Assembly: GCA_016584305.1 (NCBI GenBank)
Contig: JACEEZ010026299.1
Span: forward strand, 1 to 64,000
Source: Chionoecetes opilio
Lineage: Eukaryota > Arthropoda > Malacostraca > Decapoda > Majidae
Length of the DNA: 64,000 nt
Direction: 5' to 3'
The stretch's first letter is position 1. Each line of letters opens with the position of its first letter. Of the stretch, positions 31,956-43,772 are shown piece by piece. The notes under the pieces are model-generated. The model saw only the letters and a program-made list of their open reading frames with translations. It was not told where the DNA came from and did no database searches. Made by a program: the position numbers and the translations under genes.

Positions 31956-32513
31956 AGTATACTTATACTAATTATTACCCTTTAGTTTGCAATAAATTGA
32001 ATGAGCAGTCACAATGAGGGGGAGGTGAAATGTGAGCAATAACATATGTGGGGCACTGAGGAGTAGGTCTGAAAAAATTACTTCATATAAATAAATTTAA
32101 TTGAGTGATTTAGTAAAAGAAAAATAGTTTACTACTACAAAAAGCCTTACCATTACTTTTGCATTTTATGCAGGGAAAATATAACTTAATTGGTTTTTGG
32201 ATGTGCGGACTTGCGGTTGTGGAAATGCAAACTTCACAAATTTTACGGACTTCCGGTTGTGGAAAGTAAGGATTAGGGTATGCGGAAGTGCGTTTGTGGA
32301 ATGGGATTTTAGTTTGCGGTACCTCTGAACCATTCACAGGTGCATTACAGTGCATTTCTACAAGGGGGCTTGAGCTTGATCTCTGCTTAGGTTGGTGATG
32401 TTTCCCATTATATTGACATTTCTATATCATTGTGGCATTGTTTTGAAAAATCAACATCAATGTCTTGTAAAAGTGAGGCATGTACGTAGCTAACAACTTG
32501 TCATCCCCGGCAG

Positions 32514-32634
32514 CTTGTAAACCCATTGCGGAACCTCTCTGTGGCTCAGATCCGCCGGCTGCTGGATGCACGAGGCCTCCAGTATGCAGGGGTGCTGGAG
32601 AAACGGGAAATTGTAGGCCTCCTTGAGCAGTCAG
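32514..32634 (+). CDS. RNF103: RNF103-like E3 ligase, coding exon 2
   Basis: The acceptor cccggcag is before 32514 and the donor gtgagc at 32635. The 121 bases leave phase 1. The peptide includes NPLRNLSVAQIRRLLDARGL and YAGVLEKREIVGLLEQS. This resembles a SAP-like helical repeat (R-x-L-L-x-x-R-G-L-x-Y-x-G...K-R-E-I) found directly after the membrane anchor in RNF103 proteins. It joins exon 1 in frame as FQ|LVNP. No stop or gap occurs in the reading frame. Confidence 0.85.
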
Positions 32635-32856
32635 GTGAGCTGACTTTAGGTGCTGTGAATTTTTCATTGGCACTGGTATGAAGACTATTTTGTTGTATCT
32701 ACTACACTTATCTATGTCTATGTCTATGATGTATATGTTTATGTTGAAGGTCTTGTGGGTAAGACCTCATCTGAGAAGGGAAATTTTTATCTGATTCTGA
32801 TCTCTGCCACAAGCTAACAAAGATATTATTCATCCTAGTGTGGGCTTAGTTGTGCT

Positions 32857-33198
32857 TTGCAACAATCTGAGGATAGGAAGCTCTGGCTAGTGGCATTTCC
32901 ATCCCATATATTATGGAAACCAGATTGTAAGTACTCGATGGTTGAGAAGGCGGTGCTAGTATGTGCCTTTTGGGTCAACAAAACGCATCAGTACCTATAC
33001 AGCTGCAGTTTTGAGCCAGAAACTAATTGCAAACCTCTGTTGACTTTGATGGGCGAGAATAAAGGTGTTAGTCCCAATGATCCTGGACGTATCCAACACT
33101 GGGCATTGTTATTCTCCCAGTGCTATTACACCATCAAGTATAGGCCAGGCAGCATTAATGTTAGTACTGATGCTTTGAGTAGGGTGTTAGGGGAATGA
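32857..33198 (+). pseudogene. Ty3/gypsy-type RNase H fragment
   Basis: 113 open codons resemble the RNase H region of an LTR-retrotransposon pol: an EKAVLVCAFWVNKTHQYLY segment, a CKPLLTLM strand, and a closing YRPGSINVSTDALSR block. No LTRs, integrase or protease were found nearby, so it is a stray fragment inside the intron. It ends just before a LINE fragment in the opposite orientation. Confidence 0.75.
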
Positions 33199-34390
33199 GT
33201 GGTGTGACCTGGTTTAGAATGGGATGTTACGTGACTTTGGAAGGAGTGCAGAGTACAGTAGTGTGAGGAATGTTATGTGGGTTCTTTGTTAGGTTTGGGA
33301 ATGGTGATGGTATCATGCAGCCGTGCTTCCATATGTTGGGTATTGTGTTGTGTGAGTAGCTGTAGTTTGCTATGTTGGTGAGTGCATGGATACCATGTGG
33401 TCCAAGGTGTCTAAAGTGTATGTTGGTGATGTTATCTGGGCCACAGGTAAGTGAGTGCTTGAGGTTGTGGATAATGTGACTTGTCTAGCAGTTTGTGAAT
33501 GGTGCATAGTCTGGGTTACTGAGGATTATGTCGGATGACTTGTCGATCGTCAGGCTGTGGCTAGGTATGGTCGCTGTAGGTAGCTATGGTACGTTCAGGT
33601 GGTTGACGAGAGAGAAGTGTTTGATGAGGGTGTTTGCTTATTTGTTTGAGGGTGTGGTGATGGTGGCGTGTGATTGTGTGGTGTTGCCGTTGGAGAGTGT
33701 GATGTTATTCAATATTTTTAGAGTTTACTGGTGTATGTTCTCTGATCAAGTGTGTTGACAAATCTGTGCCAATTTAGTGTGTTGTTCTTGAATTTCGTTG
33801 TTTATTTGTGTGTTAAGTGCTTATATTTGTTGTGCAATGTCTTGTGTGAGGGGTGTTGCAGAAGTATAAGAACAATAACACAAAGATAACAAGAAAATAA
33901 GGAAGCTACAAGAGGCCGTGAGACCTACACGTGGTAGTTCCTGTAAATATTAAGTTACGTATATTTGAAAGTGTCACGTTATCTTATGAGGCCTTGAATT
34001 TCTGGTGTGAAGTTAGGGTTGTGTGTTTTTCTGTTGCCTCAAGGGATATGTCTTTTGTCTGCGTTTTGTATAGTTGTATTGACATTGTGAATAGCAGTGT
34101 TGATGTTTGTGATGGGTGTACTGTTTTGTGTTTGAAAATGTTTTTCTGTCTCATTTGTGAAGGCTTCCCAGATGGCATTTTTGTAGTTAGTGTAGGTATG
34201 TCTGTGGCCAGGTGGGGTGACTCTTGTTTTTGTGGTGATGATGACTGGAAGGTGGCCTGATCGTAAAGATTTAACTACCCTTCAGGAATCAGGATGTTGT
34301 GAGGGCGAGGTTGGGGGAACAGAAGGTGATGTCTGGGGATGATGGGAGGAAGAGGGCTTGGTAAGGGTATGGGTATGTTGATGGATGTTG
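33199..34390 (-). pseudogene. Jockey-like LINE fragment (endonuclease end to RT start)
   Basis: Minus-strand reading shows an endonuclease C-terminal motif (LRSGHLPVII near 34260), a Lys/Asn-rich linker (TYTNYKNAIWEAF), then RT N-terminal sequence (CGPDNITNIHFRHL and HNTIPNIWKHGCMIPSP). Several stops occur. A CR1-like LINE tail is inserted at about 33865-33942. Confidence 0.65.
33865..33942 (-). mobile_element. CR1-like LINE, 3' terminal piece
   Basis: aataaggaagctacaagagg through ctacacgtggtagttcctgt matches the 3' end of the copies at 13.05 and 49.19 kb. Only about 80 bp is present. Confidence 0.75.
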
Positions 34391-35045
34391 TTTAGTATGA
34401 CTATTTACTCTTAAGTAGTATTTACTCTAGTATTTGAACCCTATGGTGAAATTGGGTACCGTATTTGTCAATGTGTAATTCAACCTATTAATATCCCCCC
34501 CCCACCACCACACACACAAAAAATAGGTTTCATATTATGTTCTCCAGGTTTAAAATGTGAGCCCCAAATTTTTTTGGTGCATGTTAAGTTGTTAGTATGG
34601 GTGATCTATACTTATGCCTCGGTTTAATACTTTTGATTTTCATGAATTTTGTATAAAGTAAACATTAGTTGGTAAGATAGCACAATTGACAATATCACCC
34701 CACCGTTTTCTAATGACATTGAACCAAAACACTGAAATCTTAAAAACTAGCATGATGTGGGTGTGTACATGGGGATGTGGTGTCTATAACAGCGAGTACT
34801 ATAGTCCAAAACCTACTTGAAAAATTTGAGGTTGTCTTATATGCCTAGTAGTCTCATATGCCAGCATATATTTACAGTCTATTTTTACCAGCCTGAATGA
34901 TGAAAATTAGTAAGAAAAAAAAAAAAAAATCCAACCTAACTTTTTTTCATTTATTTAATTTTTTTATTTTAATATGTTTGTATTATATAGCTGTACCTCA
35001 CAAACTTCAGTGACATCTCAGTCTCAACATATTCATCTCTTAAAG

Positions 35046-35140
35046 GTCATGTCCAGTATGGGGAGCTGCAAGACCAAACACAAAATACTGAAATCAAGCC
35101 CATGGTGGAGCTGTCAAGGCAGGAAGACTTCTATGAGCAG
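35046..35140 (+). CDS. RNF103: RNF103-like E3 ligase, coding exon 3
   Basis: The acceptor cttaaag is before 35046 and the donor gtgtgt at 35141. The split Gly codon joins the previous exon, giving GHVQYGELQDQTQNTEIKPM then VELSRQEDFYEQ, phase 0 at the end. The length and the F-Y-E-x ending correspond to the variable linker before the lumenal domain in RNF103. This is the least conserved of the exons, so its acceptor is less certain than the others. Confidence 0.75.
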
Positions 35141-35724
35141 GTGTGTGTATTGTCCTTCTGGATTACTTGGTGATGAGCTCCCAATTATTGTCTTCTGGAT
35201 TTTTTTTAATAACTTGTTGTCAGTTCATTCTGAATAGAATATCTTAGCAAATTATCATCTGAAAAAATGTAAGTCTAAAAAGACTGTTCCTATAGAATGA
35301 GTGTCTTTTATTCATTACTGGTATTTATATTAATTTCATGATTTCGAAGATTGAAATTGGCATAAGCTTCAGGCTCCTTCCTCAGCATCATAAATGTTTG
35401 TGTGCTTCAGCTTTGATTCCTTTTATGACCAGGTGGCTTCATTCTTGTGACTGAGTATAGTGACACTGGCCCTCAGGAGCATGGGTACACATTGCTGCCA
35501 GATTCTTGATAACAGCGCCAAGTAATGATACACCATTTCTCATTTGCTAAAGTAACAGTACCAATCAGCTTAGTCCCTCGACCAGTACTGTACGTGTTAA
35601 CAGGGATGGGAGAAAATATGCCATATTTTTTATTGGATGGTATAATCAAGTAATGCATTTGTTGCTCCCATTAGCTAACTTACATCCAGTTGAGGCAAAG
35701 GGTGTATTGCTTTTTTGTCTTTAG
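35141..35724 (+). other. RNF103-like intron 3
   Basis: GT at 35141 and a pyrimidine-rich ttttttgtctttag acceptor before 35725. No repeat family recognised. Confidence 0.7.
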
Positions 35725-35888
35725 ATATATGATGAGAATGAGACGATATGGGTGGTGGAAGTGGTGCCAGGTGAGGGGCAGTACGCTGGCCACCGCATCC
35801 TGGATGATCGCACATGGCATGCCCTCATGCCTCACCTGCAAATGCTTCAGGTTGATGGAGCCGTCCTCACCTGCCAGTATGATCGAAG
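35725..35888 (+). CDS. RNF103: RNF103-like E3 ligase, coding exon 4
   Basis: 164 bases, in at phase 0 and out at phase 2 (donor gtgagc at 35889). The peptide runs IYDENETIWVVEVVPGEGQY ... WHALMPHLQML ... VLTCQYDRR. The I-W-x-V-x-V strand and the T-C-x-Y-D-R ending match the start of the thioredoxin-like lumenal region of RNF103 (family knowledge). Reading frame and splice phases fit both neighbours. Confidence 0.85.
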
Positions 35889-36212
35889 GTGAGCTCCTAG
35901 ATGCCCAACTACTTTGTATTTTACTTTGACAGATTTTTACTTCATCCACTTATACTATGTATCTCAATGCCCAAGATGACCTATGCCTAAGTTGCCACTC
36001 AAATCTTTATACGTAATAGCGTAATTTTTTATTAATTTAGTAAGTTGTTCAAGATGACTTCCAAACTACAAAATAATTTATGTACACGTAAATTATACCA
36101 CTTCCAGTGCACAGTATGCCTGTTTTGAATGTTTGATGTATACATGGTGAAAATCACTGGGATATAGGGTAGTTTTTTGTCTGCTCATTGCAGTTATTTC
36201 TCTTAGATACTA

Positions 36213-36873
36213 CCGTAGATAACAGTAAAGTCGCCACCTGCAGTGATGTCGCCAGGCGCCAAATATTACGAATTATAGCATCACTACTGATTTTTATGTG
36301 CCACTGAAGATGATACACAGTAGTTTATGTCATGACTGTATAATCTACCCTGTTTCAGCGTTGTTTTATGCTTTGTATCTGCAAATATAACTGTTGCGCA
36401 TTTTGCTTCTCACGTTTTTCTTCGCGCGACGACAAACATCAGCTGATCACCTTTCGGGCGGCAGGACACAGACTTGCCAGATCTTTCAAACTTGAATAGG
36501 ATTTGTTTTCACGTTGGCAGAGGAATTTTTATATATCCAAGCATCTTCCGCAGCTAATATATATAGAGACCTGTTTTACTTTACCTCTAATTTCCCTGAA
36601 TTCCCCAGAGTGGCGACTCAACTGTTGGGTTAAAATACTAGCTGGCGACTTTACTGGAGTAGGTATAGCAAGGTCGCCACTCGGTTTTATTTTTGTCATT
36701 TGTTCATTTATAGCCCTACTATGACACAGATGAAGACACAAAATGACACAGTCTCCAGATAGCCCCTTCTAACTTTCCTGAAATCATGGATGTACAAATG
36801 TAAGTATTAACGCCACCACACGTCTGTAAATAACAAAGAAACGTTGAACTGGCGACTTCACTGTTATCTACGG
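36213..36873. mobile_element. MITE family B, inverted copy with ~170 bp extra
   Basis: Ends ccgtagataacagtaaagtc and complementary gacttcactgttatctacgg, with TA on each side. Relative to 24174-24661 it is inverted. It has additional sequence at about 36390-36655 containing a second gccactcgg-like block, so it may be partly duplicated or carry a small insertion. Confidence 0.85.
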
Positions 36874-37367
36874 TAACAGCATTGATTTTTCTTTAGACTT
36901 TTGATATTTTATCCACACCATTCATCTGTATATAAAAGCTCTGATTATATTAGCTTTCATCTCCATTCAGTCTTTTTTTTCAGATAGCAGAGGTGTAAAT
37001 GGTCAGATATTAGTATAATTCAATTAAAGACTTTGAATAAATGTCTAGTCTATATTAATCTCGTGTAATACCTGTCTCTGGGAACTCCCTTCCCTCATAG
37101 GGCAAAGCCACAGCAGAAAATTGTATAATATGTGCCTATCAATATACATCATCCCTACACACTCCTTTCATTCCTACCACTTTCATTCCATACACTTATT
37201 TCCCGTTGGCCTTGACCGTAGGGAGTGGTGGATGGGGAGAGGCCTTCAACTTTGCTATTGTCTTGCTTCCAACACATAAGAACTATAGTGGTAGAAAGTA
37301 GTCACACAGGCAGCCTCGTTTGGTCCAGTAGGGCTGTTGCTGTCTGTTCTTCCTTTGTTTCCTTTGT

Positions 37368-37457
37368 CCTCTCTCGCTCTCGCTCTCGCTCTCGCTCTCG
37401 CTCTCGCTCTCGCTCTCGCTCTCGCTCTCGCTCTCGCTCTCGCTCTCGCTCTCTCTC

Positions 37458-37495
<38 letters not shown>
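37368..37495. repeat. (CGCTCT)n then (CT)n microsatellite
   Basis: About 14 ctctcg hexamers are followed by a CT run and a T run. Overlapping frames are artefacts. Confidence 0.92.
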
Positions 37496-37498
<3 letters not shown>

Positions 37499-37995
37499 TT
37501 TTTTTTCTTTCTTTGTATGATGTCAAAGTTATCAAATCTAATGTTTTGTTTCTAGTAATATTTGTCCAACTGTCAAAATCATCATCATCACCATCTTCTG
37601 TTCAACGTTAGATTTCCCATAATGTCTTATGAGATTAGATGGTCTATGATATAGTACTTCAATTATCATCGCTATCAGTTGCCTCAACCTCTTCAATGCC
37701 AAATGCTGCCAGATCTTCTTCAACACACTGCCTCCCTATCTTCCTTGGTCTGCCCGGTGAACGGCAACCTGGCACTTCCACTCCAACAGCTCTCCCCAAT
37801 GCCTCGTCAAAAAAAAACCTAAAAAAAAAGTCACCTTCTCTCCTCTTCACGTCCCCAAACCACCTCAATCATCTTACTCTCAGCACTGTACCAAGCTCCT
37901 TCAATCTACATCTTTTTGCTACCTCTTCACTGGACACCTCATCTCTCCGTGTGATCCCAGCCATATTCCTCAACATTTTCCGATCACAAACAACC

Positions 37996-39600
37996 CGTCT
38001 GGTCAAACTTTTCCATCTTTGTCTATCTACTTCCACCTTTCCTTCTTGCTGGAAGTTTGCTCACATTCAACTTGTTCCTAAGAAGGTTGACCGTTCTAAT
38101 CCTTTAAACTATCATCCTAGTATAGCTTTGACTTCCTGCCTTTTCAAAGATTTGAATGCTACTATAGCGTGAGGTCTACCTCGGTGTCTGTAGTCTACGA
38201 TAATGTAATGTGCGGTCTACCAAGACGCCACCTGACCTGACCTGACCTGACTACCGGATCCTACCCAACCTTATAAAATGGGGATCAACGAAGTAATATT
38301 TCAGTATCCTTCTAAAATTCAAGCCAAGAACATCAGTCAAACATATTTTACCCTCTGCAATGCTATTGAAAGATTTCTACAGTGTCATCTTGACAGAAGA
38401 AACAGCGGTTACATTTTTACGTGAAAGCAATCTTCTGGACGCACATCAAGAAGCAGAGCCTTGCATTGATGTGGTAGTGTTATGCAAGAAAAAAAATTGT
38501 GACAGAGGTGGGGAATATAGGCCTGTACTTCACCATCCTCGAAAAGGGTGCCAATCTTAATGTTCTATTCGGAAAGGCAACACATTCTTCCTTTATGTGG
38601 ACATCAATAGCAAATTTCACTGTAACTGAGGTTATGCAAAATTTTAGAACTGGTGTTCCTTTTTGTTATGGAAGTACCCATGAACACAGCAGTGACTAAC
38701 AAGAAAATCTTTCAATACTTTAACTCACTGGTATAATATATTTTTTTCCTATGATACTCTACTGTATAATAGACAATATTATAAAGCAATAATAAGTTGC
38801 ATCCTGAAGCGTAAATGTCCCGGTAGACCGCACGTTATAGTGACACCAGCTTTTGAATATGTACTTAAAATGAAGATTCTTAAGCATCTATCTGCTTACA
38901 ATCTTCTATCTGATCGTCAGTACGGTTTCCGTAAAGGGCGATCTACTAGCGATCTTCTAGCTTTCCTAACTGAATCTTGATTATTCTCCTTTAAGGGTTT
39001 CGGTGAAATTTTTGCTATTGCTCTTGACATATCCAAAGCTTTTGATAGAGTCTGGCACAAATCTTTAATTTCTTAACTACCCTCTTTCGATTTGTATCCT
39101 TCTCTCTGCACCTTCATCTCGAGTTTCCTTTCTAACCGTTATATTGCAGCTACTGTAGACGGACATTGTTCTTCTCCTAAGTCTATCAACAGTAGTGTTC
39201 CTCAGGGTTCTGTCCTATCACCCACTCTCTTTCTATTATTCATTAATGATATTCTATGTCTAACTCAATGCCCTATCCACTCCTACATCGATGATTCTAC
39301 CCTCCATTTTTCAACGTCGTTCATTAGACGTCCACTTTTCACTAGACGTCGTTGCACAAGACTTTTTACTCATTCTCATCCCTATTCTGTCCATCTTCCT
39401 AATGCAAGAGTTTACCAGTATCTTCACTATTTCATCCCTTTCACTGTAAACTCTGGAACCCCGCCAAGACACCATCCGTACTAAATTAGCCCACTCCTCT
39501 TTTCTGCAATCTCTTACTTATCTTATTTATAGGGACTGGCAACAAGCAGGTTTTTTGTTACTTTTTTCCCCCCTAGGCCAGTCCTTTGAGATGAAAAAAT
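37996..39600 (+). pseudogene. Jockey/CR1-group LINE, internally deleted, with MITE inside
   Basis: The plus-strand RT fragment begins near FPSCWKFAHIQLVPKK. A MITE (38158-38850) interrupts it, and it resumes with YGFRKGRSTSDLLAFL, FAIALDISKAFDRVWHKSL and SVPQGSVLSPTLFLLFIND, then SYIDDSTLHFS. The catalytic box reads YIDD rather than YADD. Shortly after, the sequence jumps to the far C-terminal TRLFTHSHPYSVHLPNARV block also seen at 43.3 kb, so the thumb is deleted. The tail ends gatgaaaaaat at about 39600. Confidence 0.8.
38158..38850 (+). mobile_element. MITE family A, best-delimited copy
   Basis: The ends are gct...actatagcgtgaggtctac and complementary ggtagaccgcacgttatagt...agc. Flanking 8-mers are atttgaat (38150-38157) and ttttgaat (38851-38858), 7 of 8. 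The 8-bp duplication points to a hAT-type mover. No protein with a known domain is encoded. Confidence 0.8.
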
Positions 39601-40164
39601 AACCATCCTCCAACTTCTTCGTCAAAGCACATGTTTCAGAATCATGCAGCAATACTGATTTTATACATGCTACAAATCATCATCTCAACACATCTGATCA
39701 TCATCATTCAAAGCACTTTCCAAGTGAAATATGCAAGATTTGGATCTAGTTCTGTACATGCAGCAAAACAAAATTACAAATATGGCAAAAGTGATAATCT
39801 TGTAAAATGAACCACACATTTATTTATACAAAATTTAAATATACTATGACTATATAGGGTATATAGGGTAGAAGTAGGAATAATAACTCCTAGCCCAAGG
39901 GTACCAGTCTTTTAAGAATATAGTAGGCTTGCCACTTTCAAAATTTATTGATACCGTTGGAGATGCCGCAAAAGTGGTGTGATGACCTTACATGTAAAAT
40001 GGTTAATTAATTGGTTGTAGCAGTTCGTATAAGTAGGGTTACGGGTCCCCTATTCCCACCTTTTCTTCTCTCCATTCTTCCCTCATCCAAATGCATGCCG
40101 TCAATGTAGCAGCAGGAGCATCAACTGGTGCTTCACAATCATCTATGAAGACATCTAAGCTTGC

Positions 40165-40565
40165 CTTAAAATAAAATTTAGTGAATATTCAGGCTCAAAT
40201 ACACTTAGGGAGGCCGACTTTATGCACTGTTCAGTTGGATAGAAGCCTTAATAAAAATGTATGTCACTGAAAAACACTGTCAAGCACATGCCTACTGTAA
40301 ATTTATTCAGTATCCAGACACAAACACACATTGGTAAGCCTTCTTTGCACATTGTGGAGTACACTAGAATCAATTAAATATCTGTCAAACACTGTAAAGC
40401 ACACAAGTACTCAAAATTTAGTTAATATCCAGGTGCAAGCACACTTTGGTAGGGCTTCTTTGTGCATTGTGGAATCCACTAAAAGCAATTACATAACCCT
40501 GTAAGACACACTTGAGCATAAAGTAATTTAAAGTTAGTGAATATGGGGGCACAAATATGCTTACA
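40165..40565. repeat. Degenerate ~120-bp tandem repeat, about 3.5 copies
   Basis: A unit with (a)gt(g/t)aatatccagg, cacactttggtaggccttc-like and actgtaaagcacac segments recurs near 40180, 40305, 40423 and 40535. Confidence 0.65.
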
Positions 40566-40685
40566 TTGGCCTAGTTTAATCTTAAACACAGTTGAGTTTG
40601 GTTTAAGCAGCTCGGTTAAATCTATGCATACATGAGTTGATGCACACCTGTATAACACATGTGGCAGAACCGGCGAAAAAAACTA

Positions 40686-41104
40686 CTGTATATGGCTGCG
40701 TATAAGATGACTCGGTGTATAAGACGACCCCCAACATTTCTAGTAAAAACGTAGGTTTTGGGCTATACTCGCCGTATAAGACTACCCTCCAAGGTAGACC
40801 ACTCAGCTTATACAAGGTTAGATACAAACAGCACATATGGTGGTAAAATTTTATTGACATTTAAAAACATATTAAAAATTTGAATATATTAGGAGTAGGT
40901 AGAATAATAAAGATTTCAGTAGAAAGTATCTGTGTTTTTACCAAGGCAGGGGTAAGCCTACCATCAATCATTACCCGCGCTAACAACGTCCCGTACACCA
41001 CAGGATTTAAGGTTCACATTTTATACTGGGGGTATAAGACGACCCCCAATTTTCATGGCTATTTTTTAAGGTTAAAAGGTCGTCTTATACGCAGCCATAT
41101 ACGG
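40686..41104. mobile_element. TA-target MITE (gtataagacgac type)
   Basis: Ends ctgtatatggctgcgtataa and complementary ttatacgcagccatatacgg, flanked by TA. A second pair of gtataagacgacccccaa motifs lies inside each end. No coding capacity. Confidence 0.82.
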
Positions 41105-41391
41105 TACTCTTGGACATTTATTTACACACACGGGAAAATATTTGCACAGCAACAAGAGTAACTGGGTGACTGCAGAAGTAGTGAAATAACCACGAATATC
41201 ATGAGTTGGGATTTCTCCATAGCATCCTGAGAAGGGTGAATCACAAAATAGAAACTCGCGAAAGTGGCGACCCCATTGTATAATTTATTTCCTCATTTAT
41301 CACAAAGTTTAGCTGTTTTCATTGACAGTGTTTATCTACCATGTAATTATTCCAGGAACTTGAAACCTGCGATTGGGCAGGAAATACTGTA

Positions 41392-41714
41392 CAGCTAAGT
41401 ATTAATTATCCGACCTTGGGGGGACCGAAGGTAGGTCGGATAATTGGAATAGTCGGATGTTCGGATATCACAGTAACCATAAACGTAAGGACAAAATGGC
41501 ATAGAACATAAAAGATGCAGCTCTTGAAGGCCGATCCAGTGGTATACGCGAAAGTAAAATTCATGCATAAATAAAGCCACAAATCAATGTTTTCTAAAAA
41601 CTAAAAAAAAATGAGTAAAATAAATGGCCAAAACAAGACACAATGTGGTGGTGAAAAAAGTCGGTTGTTTGGACAAGTCGGATGTTTGGAGGTCGGATGT
41701 TGGGAATTTGGCTG
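41392..41714. mobile_element. Small TA-target MITE (atccgacc type)
   Basis: Ends cagctaagtattaattatcc and the complement of cagccaaattcccaacatcc, with TA on each side. Repeated gtcggatgtt motifs occur inside. TIR identity is moderate. Confidence 0.6.
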
Positions 41715-41779
41715 TATTTCAATCTATCACTGTCTTATGTAAAGTATGTTATCAGATAAGGAATGTTTCTCTCCTCCAG

Positions 41780-42032
41780 ATTTTGTGCCCATCAGGGGTG
41801 GACCCATCCACAACTGCTGCTCATCCTGCCGTCTGAGAGAGGCAGCACTGAACAGAGCCTCATGAATTTGTCCGGCCATGAACATATAACTTTTCTGTCC
41901 ACTGCACAGCTATCAGCCAACTCAGTCCTCTCATGGCTTCATGGGAGAATACTGTCCAGGGTGGAGCCCATACAGGACATGAAGCAGCTGGAGCAAGTGT
42001 GGTTGAACACAACTCATGTCCAGGAGAAGAAG
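41780..42032 (+). CDS. RNF103: RNF103-like E3 ligase, coding exon 5
   Basis: 253 bases, in at phase 2 (completing an Arg codon) and out at phase 0, with acceptor ctctcctccag and donor gtacag. The peptide includes RFCAHQGWTHPQLLLILPSE, then HEHITFLSTAQLSANSVLSW and IQDMKQLEQVWLNTTHVQEKK. The C-x-x-x-G-W and LSWLHGRI...I segments correspond to the RNF103 lumenal region, where a similar W-rich helix precedes the thioredoxin-like strand. No stop occurs. Confidence 0.85.
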
Positions 42033-42999
42033 GTACAGTGAATTTTGCTCGACTGTGTTTTCTTAGGTCTTGTTAAAGCTTGTCAGAGTGTAGTAACATA
42101 ACTAATCAGATATCACAGTATTCCTCTTGTGTTGTTTAGTACTACAAGTGATGTCATCCACCTTTTCTTTCAAGATATTAATTTTATTTGCATAATATGA
42201 TAATTGCAAGACATTTTGTAGTAATTTGGACAGATTGACCATTTGATATCCGGCAATCTTAGGGCCGACATAATCAAAAAATACTTAAGTATAAGGAGGA
42301 CTTACACTTAGTTCCTGTGCTGGAGTACTTTACTGAGCAAACTGGTTAAGTGTACCTTCCAGGTTATGCTCAGCGCTTGCTAAGTAAAGAATTTAAAGGA
42401 AAACTTAAGTAAATCATCAAAGTATGAAAACAGGATAGTGCAAAAGAGAGGAACTTTTAAATTATAATAATTGTCAGTGTTACCGTATATATGGTTGAAG
42501 TTCATATGTTAACAACGTAAATGGAAGGTAATATGAACTTTGTGATGAAAGATATGGACCAAAATGTGATATTCAGAGGACAAATTATGATTTCTGTTTC
42601 GGACCGGCAACTGCAGGGTGGCGCCACATTTGTTTGTACATGGCAGTCCATCCCGTGCAAGGATATTATATATCTTTCTAACATCCTTGATCCCGTGTAC
42701 GCAGGACTGAAAAGTTTTTAAAGGACCCCTTTAGTGGGGTCATTTCATATCCTGTCAATGGCATTCATCAAATGCTTAGCTTACCCTACTGGCCCACTGG
42801 GGTGGCTATCATAGTTGCCTCTAAACAAGTGATATATATGATTACCACCAAACATTTCTATGCGAAAATACTGATGGATTTCAATAGTATAATAAACCCT
42901 TCATGTTCGCGGGGGTTAGGGAACAGAGACACCCGCGATTAGCGTAAATCCGCGAGCATGACATTAGTCATTCATTTACCCATTTTTTTTTTTTTTTTT

Positions 43000-43590
43000 T
43001 TTTTTTTCCATCACAAGGAAATGGCCAAGGGCACAACAAAAATGGGTAACACAAAGCCCGCTTAGTTGCCAGTCCCTATAAAGAAGACAGTAAGAGAATA
43101 AAATAAAAACAGAGGGGTAGGCCAATTTAGTTCGGGAGGTGTCTTGTTACTCTTCTTTTGAAAAGATTTAAGTCATAGGAAAGTGGAAAAATAGAAACAG
43201 GAAGAGAGTTCCAGAGTTTACCAGTGAAAGGGATGAAAGAGTAAAGATACTGATTAACTCTTGCATTAGGAAGATGGACAGAATAGGGATGAGAATGAGT
43301 AGAAAGTCTTGTGCAGCGAGGCCGCGGGAGGGGGGAGGCATGCAGTTAGCAAGTTCAGAAGAGCAGTGAGCATGAAAGTAACGGTAGAAGAGAGCAAGAG
43401 AAGCAACATTGCGACGGTGATTTAAAGATTGAAGACAGTCAGTCAGAGGAGAGGAGTTGATGAGACGAAAAGCTTTTGACTCAACCCTGTTTAGGAGAGC
43501 TGTATGAGTGGATCCTCCCCAAACATGTGAGACATACTCCATACATGGGCGGATAAGGCCCCTGTAGAGAGCAAGCAATTGGGAGGGAGT
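43000..43590 (-). pseudogene. LINE C-terminal fragment (family of 38-39.6 kb)
   Basis: The minus-strand frame runs LALYRGLIRPCMEYVSHVWG, then ESKAFRLINSSPLTDCLQSL and RNVASLALFYRYFHAHCSSEL. This is the RT thumb/C-terminal part of a Jockey/CR1-group LINE, with a frame change near the end. The 3' UTR includes aatttagttcgggaggtgtc. A T run at about 42986-43008 precedes its 3' end on the plus strand. Confidence 0.78.
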
Positions 43591-43595
43591 AAAAA

Positions 43596-43772
<177 letters not shown>

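Larger units (their letters stand above)
30237..32327 (+). mobile_element. hAT transposon remnant with perfect 8-bp target duplication
   Basis: aaccattc flanks it exactly at 30229-30236 and 32328-32335. The ends are cagaggtgggc and complementary (g)tacctctg. Subterminal sequences are rich in gcggaagtgcg-like repeats in both orientations. The interior keeps only a transposase C-terminus. A LINE fragment (30374-30914) and a MITE (31411-31955) are inserted in it. Confidence 0.85.
29107..32513 (+). other. RNF103-like intron 1 (3.4 kb), transposon-filled
   Basis: GT at 29107 and CAG at 32511-32513. The intron holds a pogo-type MITE, a hAT element with two further insertions inside it, and a 34-bp tandem repeat. 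About 29107-29367 and 32336-32510 show no feature. Confidence 0.75.
32635..35045 (+). other. RNF103-like intron 2 (2.4 kb)
   Basis: Contains a Ty3/gypsy fragment, a minus-strand LINE fragment and a CR1-like LINE tail. About 34400-35040 is AT-rich with no recognised feature except a ccccccccccaccaccacac run near 34500. Confidence 0.75.
37575..39690 (-). mobile_element. LINE 3' region (as at 30.4 kb), split by another LINE
   Basis: 37575-37995 and 39601-39690 together match the 30374-30914 LINE: cttcaacacactgcctccc, cttccttggtctgcccggtg on the left and caacttcttcgtcaaagc on the right. The join falls within acaacc/aaccat. The minus-strand frame shows RWFGDVKRREG and GRPRKIGRQCVEEDLA with a small insertion and frame breaks. 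Confidence 0.78.
35889..41779 (+). other. RNF103-like intron 4 (5.9 kb), transposon-filled
   Basis: Contains MITE family B, a microsatellite, nested LINEs with MITE family A, a degenerate tandem repeat and two TA-target MITEs. About 36876-37360 and 39700-40160 show no recognised feature. Confidence 0.75.

Noticed and set aside
32857..33198. Complete Ty3/gypsy element
   Set aside because: Only an RNase H piece is present. No LTRs, integrase or primer site lie nearby, and the adjacent sequence is a LINE in the other orientation.
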